From Talpa occidentalis (Eukaryota; Chordata; Mammalia; Eulipotyphla; Talpidae), in contig NW_023602073.1 of the NCBI RefSeq assembly GCF_014898055.3, positions 20,011,784-20,075,783 of the forward strand: a stretch of 64,000 nucleotides of DNA, written 5' to 3'. Of the stretch, positions 58,427-64,000 are shown one piece after another. Positions within the stretch are counted from its first letter, which is position 1, and each line of letters opens with the position of its first letter. The notes under the pieces are model-generated. The model was not told the origin of the DNA. It was given only the letters and a program-made list of their open reading frames with translations, and did no database searches. The translations under genes and the position numbers were made by a program.

Positions 58427-59338
58427 ATGGCTAATCTCACTTTGAGTAGGTTTTTTCTGATGGGATTTTCAGACAAACCTGAGCAGGAAATCATACTTGC
58501 TTCTCTGTTCTTAGTCTTATATATGGTGGCATTAACTGGCAATGTCCTAATTATCACAGCAACTTCCATGGACAATAGTCTCCAGTCACCCATGTATTTC
58601 TTCCTGAAACATCTCTCCTTTCCGGATCTGTGCTACATTTCTGTGACTGTGCCAAGGTCCACAGTGGCTACATTTCCTTCAGGGAATGCATAGTGCAGTG
58701 TTTTGCTTTCACTCTCTGTGCAGCTTTTGAGATGTCCATGCTTACAGTGATGGCCTATGATCACTACGTGGCCATCTGCCTTCCACTGCTACAAAATCAT
58801 CATGGATGTCCGCACCTGTGTCCATGGAGTGATAGGCGTCTGGATCAGTGCAGCTATTACTGGAACCATGCACACAGCTGGAACTTTCTCCATCCATTTC
58901 TGAGGTTCCCATATCATTCACCAGTTCTTCTGTGACACCCGCCAGCTCCTGAAACTCTCCTGTTCTAATGAGTATGTCAGCGAGATAGGGGTCAGTGTCT
59001 TCTTGTCTCTAATGGCATTTCTTTGCATTATCTTTATTGGTCTGTCCTACACAAAAATATTCTCTACTGTGCTGAGGATGCCATCTGCTGAGGGCAGAGC
59101 TAAGGCTTTTTCTACTTGCCTTCCCCACCTTGCTGTCGTCATTTTATTCATTTCAACAGGTGTCTTTGAGTATCTCAAGCCATCTTCTGACTCTCCAAGT
59201 GCACTGGACACTTTGCTCACTATTATGTACACAGTTGTGCCCCCAACACTCAACCCAATGATCTATAGCCTGAGAAATCAAGCTATGAAGGCAGCTCTAA
59301 GAAAGATTTTCCAAAGAAAACTCTGCTTTTTTTGTTGA
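58427..59338 (+). pseudogene. OR-E: olfactory receptor pseudogene, OR14-like
   Basis: Starts like its paralogs (MANLTLSRF, with an NLT glycosylation site). Lesions seen against C and D: a 19-base deletion after 58660 (in the TM2-loop1 region, between VPRS and SGYISF); a 2-base deletion near 58788 (after AICLPL); and a TGA at 58901-58903 in place of the conserved second-loop cysteine codon. The two deletions add to 21 bases, so the reading frame returns to the original one after the second. The DRY motif reads DHY and MSYDRY reads MAYDHY. Downstream of the stop the frame is open to 59338 with KAFSTCLPHL and NPMIYSLRN. Not functional. Confidence 0.94.
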
Positions 59339-59769
59339 GGCACTTCTGTTAATTCTTGGTTGGGATACAAGTTCAAAATAAATTGGGAAAACTATTGCTT
59401 TAAATAAGTCAAAATGAACAAAAATTAAATGAATTTATGAAAGAATAAAGACTGAGGACTCAATCTGGGAACAAGCTCTTGATAGTTCTGGAAAAGCTGT
59501 CTGAACTTTGATCTTGTCAAGAGGAGTTTATATGACTTGCAAGGGAAATGTTTATTGAGAATAACCAGAAAAAAATGCTAAGATTTTCCCTATGATAGAT
59601 TTCATATTATGGAAACTGGGAGTTTTAGCTTTACTGATCTTTAGTTACTGATCTGTCCACAGGCAGTGGGATCTAAAATGCTTTTTTCCCTCAAGAGCAT
59701 TTTTCCTGGGCTCAGAATCTTCAGTCCGAGGCCCAGCTGCGTCTTAATTCTTGACTTGCACACTTAATT
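59339..59769. other. OR-E 3' flank, no gene
   Basis: Non-coding flank shared with all units. No OR relic of the 1205 type was recognised, although D has one. Confidence 0.55.
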
Positions 59770-60425
59770 TGGGACTGTAACAGTGTGGTCCTCAGGGAAA
59801 GGGGACGTTCCAGATTGCCTGTTGTACCCCAGGTTGGGGGTGGGGCGCTGAGCAAGGAGTAGTAGAAGCTGGAGAGAAGACTGAGAGAAGCAAGGAAAAT
59901 GGATGAAGAAGGAGAACAGGAGGAGGCACATGGAGCAGAGAGACATGAAGAAGCTGCCCCTGATTCTCAGCCTTGGGATTGTACCAGGGACTTGGGGGAC
60001 AAGGAAGGAGACACTTAAAACAGATGTAAGTGAGAGACCTTTGGGAGGTTAACAATGCAGCGTTTATCTTGATTATGATTTTGCTCTTTTCCTTCCTGGC
60101 CCTTTTTGCCCCTTTTCTAGGGGTCCCCATTGAAGGTGCTTTAGACTTGTAGCTAGCTTTTGGGCCTCAGCAGCCTCACTTTGGGCCAACCCTATTTGGC
60201 TGGGCATTTACCCACAATAGAATGTGTAACTTGGGTGTTTTGTGTGAAAGCTATTTTATCCATTCTTTTCCTTCTCTTTATTTCATACTAATTGTATTAA
60301 AGTTGTTTCCATTAAAGGTCTTACACACTAGAATATGATTTGTTTTGATATGGTGAATGGCAGAACCTATTTAAAGTGGGCATGTTTGGGAGTTCTAGGA
60401 TGTCTGTCACCCTGTTCAGTAATAG
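59770..60425. repeat. Unidentified dispersed repeat, copy 1
   Basis: Moderately GC-rich insertion that interrupts the OR 3' flank (the flank resumes near 60425 as AGGATGAGGGAAAAGGG). Its first 290 bases match 62770-63060. It begins TGTAACAGTGTGGTCC and contains GGAGGCACATGGAGC, GTGAGAGACC and, later, a possible ATTAAAG polyadenylation signal. It could be a solo LTR or a DNA-transposon remnant; terminal repeats were not delimited. No coding region. Confidence 0.55.
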
Positions 60426-61300
60426 GATGAGGGAAAAGGGTACCCATTGATGTCAGTTTGGTCAACCAAACATAGCATAATCAGGCAAAAATAATTTAAC
60501 AGAGAAATGAGCATAGGGAAAGTTGTCATATGAGAAAGTTGTCAGAGTAGCTATCTAATAAAAGCTAATCACAAAATAGTTCTGTAAACATTATTCCTTC
60601 CAATGCAATAGATTAAAATCTCACCCCATGAAACTAGGTGTGAAAAATTTCCATAATTTTAAAGAAGTTAACATGATGCCTTCAAGAATCATATGTGTCA
60701 GGATGACAGAAAATAATAAGCATGAGATTCTTTTCTCAGTTTGAGTTACACTGGAGTTGGAATATTATGTGATACCCATGAATTGATGAGAACAACCAGA
60801 CTCGAGCACCCATTAACTCTGGCTCCACTAAGGCTCTATGAACCTCACAGGACTCCTTGAGCAATATACTCAGGTCATTCTGGGAAAATCTTATACCATT
60901 TTTTGCATCTAAAAATGCAAAGGCTTAATTGCCATGCATGTGGGAGGAATCTTTAGATAACACAATAATATGTATATTATTAAAAGGATGCTATACTAAC
61001 AGAAATACATATATTTGAAAAATAGGGGGAAAAGTACATAGGAGTATAATGTGCAGTGATTGGAATATAAAAATCATGGATGTACTGATAACATAACACA
61101 AGGGAAGACAGAAATAGTGAACTGAAATAAAAGTTTGCAAATGTAAAAATAAGATTTTCCACCAAATGAGCAAATGAAGCAGTGACAAAACATCATGAGA
61201 AAGTGATTCAATCATAAGTGACAGAAAAGAAGACTCTAACATTGACTTATAAAAGTTCCCAAACATCATTTGATATTTTTCCATGCTTTGAAGTCATGTA
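60426..61300. other. OR-E 3' flank, no gene
   Basis: Alignable with 2130-3440 of the A unit; non-coding. Confidence 0.55.
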
Positions 61301-61315
61301 AAGAGACAATATTTA

Positions 61316-61600
61316 GGGCCTCCCCTGGTGGTGCAGCGGTTGAGAGCTGGGCTGAGAAGCTGCCCACAGCCTCTGCAGTACCGGTTCAATTCCCTGCTGC
61401 TGGCGAGGGTCCCACATGGCATACAGACCTCTCCTGCTGTCTGCTGCTCCCCTCAGCAGTGTACTTCATCAGTCTGCCTGTTCTGTTCCCCGCTCTGGCT
61501 CTGGTGAATTCTCTCACCATCCCATGCTTCTGACTGTACACAGTGCTTGTATAAATAAATAAATAAATCTTTAAAAAAAAAGAGATTAGTTTTAAAAATG
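61316..61600 (+). repeat. tRNA-derived SINE, younger type
   Basis: Sense copy; GGGCCTCCCCTGGTGGTGCA head, AATAAATAAATAAATCTTT tail. Target-site duplication AGAGACAATATTTA at 61302-61315 and 61601-61614. Confidence 0.93.
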
Positions 61601-61614
61601 AGAGACAATATTTA

Positions 61615-61860
61615 AAAAAATAATTTTCTGGTTTTTTTCCCAGAATTTATGTAGATATAAATGTTTATGTTTGAGAAAAAAATATTCACTAATATATGTA
61701 AATGAATCCGCAGGTACAATACTTATTGAAACTTTAACAAATGCAAACATTAATGATTACAGTAAAAGTTTTACTATTTCATCCTTTGCTTTCAGTAATC
61801 TATTTAAACATTATTTTTGCATAAAATAGAAGTTGTAGTTATTTTATATTTTCTAGGTTT
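61615..61860. other. OR-E 3' flank, no gene
   Basis: AT-rich, alignable with 3480-3720. Confidence 0.5.
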
Positions 61861-62470
61861 TTATATTTGTTTAGTTTTTTAATTCTTTATTCTTTCAATC
61901 ATTTTTTATTTTTTATTTATATATATTTTACATCATTCTTCATTTTTCTAGAGTGTATCTTTTCTCCTTTCAGGTATAGTTCCTATAAAATTCCCACCAC
62001 CAATTCACCCATGCACCATCACCATAGTCCCTTGTGCTCTTCCCTCCCCTGTTTTGATCCCTCATCCTCCCGGGCAGAATATCTCTGATTTACAGTTGCC
62101 TGTTAATTATGTATTTTTTATTTATTATAATCTTTTTTCCCCTGATCCTTTACTGGTTTCCCTCATATTCCTCCTATAAGTGAAACCATCTGATACTTTT
62201 CTTTTTCCTTCTGGCTTATTTCACTGAGCACAATCTCTTCCAGCTCCATGCATGTTCCTGCAAATGGCATGAATTCGTTGTGTAAATATACCACAACGTT
62301 TTGATCCATTCATCTGTTTTGGGGCATTTGCATTGTTTCCATATCTTGGCTATTTTAATAGTGCTGCAATAAACATAGGAGTGCAGATTTCCTTTCAAAT
62401 TAGTGTTTTTGTGTCGTTTGGGTCGTTGCCTAGCAGTGGAATCACTGGATCATCTTTAAATACGTTGTTT
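61861..62470 (-). repeat. 5'-truncated antisense L1
   Basis: L1 3'UTR (CACCACCAATTCACCCATGC) and ORF2 C-terminus (GCACAATCTCTTCCAGCTCC) on the minus strand. Confidence 0.8.
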
Positions 62471-62769
62471 CCTCAATGAATCGCAGTGCCATTGACTGAG
62501 ATTTTTTTTTTTTTTTTTGCTGATCAATGTCACCTTTGTTATGTCAAATGATTATATAGGTGTGGGAGGTGCTAATCTTTTCAATGGATGTGTATGTGTT
62601 CATGCATGTAATATCAAACTCTGTATTACTGTAGTTTCACAGTACCTTACTATGTATGAACTCTGTTTTCCAATTCACATATTCTAGGCTTCTTTATTTC
62701 TTTTCTTAATATGTGAAAAGACCATCTAGTCCTGTTAATACCAACAATTCTTCAGATATGTGTTATCAC
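62471..62769. other. OR-E 3' flank, no gene
   Basis: Alignable with 4100-4300 (GTCACCTTTGTTATGTCAA). Nothing else seen. Confidence 0.45.
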
Positions 62770-63087
62770 CTTGTAACTGGGTGGTCCCCAGGAAATGGGG
62801 AGGTTCCATGTTTCCCGCCTCACTCAAAAGGAGGGTGGAGCTGAGCAAAGAGAGAAGACGCTGCAGAGTAGACTGAGGAAGGAAGGAATTATGATGGAGC
62901 CAGAAGGAGACCTGGAGGAGACACATGAAGCTGAGAGACTCATGAAGAAACTACACTTGCCTTTTGGTTGTGGACTGGGTGACACAGATGTGGGTGAGAG
63001 ACCCGTGGGGAGGTGACAATGATAGTTTTTGTCTTGATTTTGATTTAACTCTTTTTTTCCAGACTTGTCTGCTTGTTTCTGATCCAT
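62770..63087. repeat. Unidentified dispersed repeat, copy 2
   Basis: Matches the first 290 bases of the repeat at 59770 (TGTAACTGGGTGGTCCCCAG; GGAGACACATGAAGCTGAGA; GTGAGAGACCCGTGGGGAGG). A 73-codon open frame at 62795-63016 is not kept in the other copy, so it is not called a gene. Ends abruptly against L1 sequence. Confidence 0.55.
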
Positions 63088-64000
63088 GCAGTTTTGATGA
63101 TTATGGCTTTGTAGTATAGTTTGAAGTCTGGGAGTGTGATGCNNNNNNNNNNNNNNNNNNNNNNNNNNNNNNNNNNNNNNNNNNNNNNNNNNNNNNNNNN
63201 NNNNNNNNNNNNNNNNNNNNNNNNNNNNNNNNNNNNNNNNNNTTTGAGCCTATTTTTATCTTTTGTAGCTAAATGTGTTTCCTGGAGACAGCAAAAGGTT
63301 GGGTTTTGTTTCTTAATCCAGGCTGCAACTCTGTGTCTTTTTATTGAAGAGTTAGTCCATTTACATTAGAGTTATATAGATATGTTAGCATCTGTATTTG
63401 CCATTGTGTTTGTCTTTCCTTTGATTTTATTTATTTATTCTTTTAATAACTTTTTTTTTTTGGTCTTTCATTGTTATTCTTCCCTCTGAGGTTCTGGCTT
63501 TAGGATTCCTTGTAGTATTTTTTGGAGTAGGGGGTTTGTCATAATGAAATTCCAGAGTTTCTCTTTGTCTGGCAAGGTCCATTATTCTTTCTTCATAGAG
63601 GAAGGAGATCTTTGCGGGATAGAGTATTCTTGGTTGGCATCTGTTTTCTTGGAGTCTGTTGACTATGTCTCTCCACTCTCTCCTTGCCCGTAGTGTTTCT
63701 TCAGAGAAGTCTGATGTCAGCCTGATTGGTTTTCCTTTGAATGTTATCTGTTTCTTCCCTCTTGTCAGCTTCATTATTTTTTCCTTGTCCTGGATTCTTG
63801 GGAGTTTTTACTATTTATGTCTTGCTGTGTTTTTCCTTCGTCGTGAAGTTTGGTGTTCTTCTTGCTTCTTGTATATCAATTTTCAGCTCCTTCTTCGCTT
63901 TGGGAAGTTCTCTTCAATTATCTCCTGGAATATTTTCTCTGTTCCCACATCTCTCTCCTCTCCTTCTGGTATTCCTATAACTCTTATTTTTCCTTTCCTC
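63088..64000 (-). mobile_element. Antisense L1 with assembly gap, runs off the window
   Basis: Left of the gap, 55 bases of ORF2 (matching about 53500-53555 of the L1 at 48090, complemented). Right of the gap, the ORF2 start (63243-63400) and the ORF1 C-terminal half. The antisense open stretch 63427-63774 encodes the ORF1 C-terminal domain (ITFKGKPIRLTSDFS, RREWRDIVNRL). Very similar to the L1 at 48090. Confidence 0.85.
63143..63242. other. Assembly gap of 100 Ns
   Basis: Exactly 100 N, the usual placeholder for unknown size. By comparison with the L1 at 48090, about 2.4 kb of ORF2 separates the two edges, so the true gap is probably larger than 100. Confidence 0.97.

Noticed and set aside
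62795..63016. 73-codon open frame in a GC-rich block
   Set aside because: Lies in a repeat whose other copy (59800-60010) does not keep the frame.
62906..63090. Antisense S/P-rich open frames near the gap
   Set aside because: Within the unidentified repeat; low-complexity translation, no motif.

Overview
This is an AT-rich, repeat-dense window of a placental mammal genome. It carries five olfactory receptor (OR) coding exons on the + strand, all of one class II subfamily that most resembles the OR14 family. The rest is mostly LINE-1 (L1) copies of several ages and about 17 copies of one tRNA-derived SINE family. That SINE is not primate Alu, rodent B1/B2/ID or the bat VES element. It suggests a non-primate, non-rodent lineage, perhaps laurasiatherian, but I cannot name the species.

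Receptors from left to right: OR-A (1-921, start codon 12 bases outside the window, otherwise intact), OR-B (11823-12755, intact), OR-C (25485-26420, intact), OR-D (40551-41482, one single-base deletion) and OR-E (58427-59338, pseudogene with two frameshifting deletions and a stop). Each complete exon has a splice acceptor 26-36 bases before its ATG. About 4 kb upstream (insertions discounted) lies a conserved block with a candidate 5' noncoding exon: 7600, 20400, 29520 and 56800 for B, C, D and E. The array therefore grew by tandem duplication of a roughly 10 kb unit. A later duplication copied a two-gene block, so A-to-B and D-to-E are paralogous: A and D share a one-codon deletion, a relic of an extra OR 3' end and an old L1.

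The units were then changed by retrotransposons. A 7.4 kb antisense L1 (33115-40479) sits about 40 bases before the coding exon of OR-D. A 6.8 kb full-length L1 (48090-54932) with perfect 18-base target-site duplications sits in the D-to-E spacer, inside an older L1, and itself carries a SINE. Its ORF1 is open; its ORF2 is broken by five single-base losses, all in A runs, plus one stop. A short sense L1 3' end lies inside the antisense L1, and a twin-primed L1 lies at 43076-43378. Many SINE insertions are present in one paralogous unit and absent from its partner. A run of 100 Ns at 63143-63242 marks an assembly gap inside another L1 that runs off the right edge.

I found no bacterial-type system, CRISPR array, free-standing tRNA or rRNA gene, or novel protein-coding system. 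The interest is evolutionary: block duplication of receptors, SINE-mediated deletion, possible 3' transduction, a candidate shared 5' exon whose splice donor is lost in one unit, and a pattern of homopolymer contractions that may be assembly error rather than biology.
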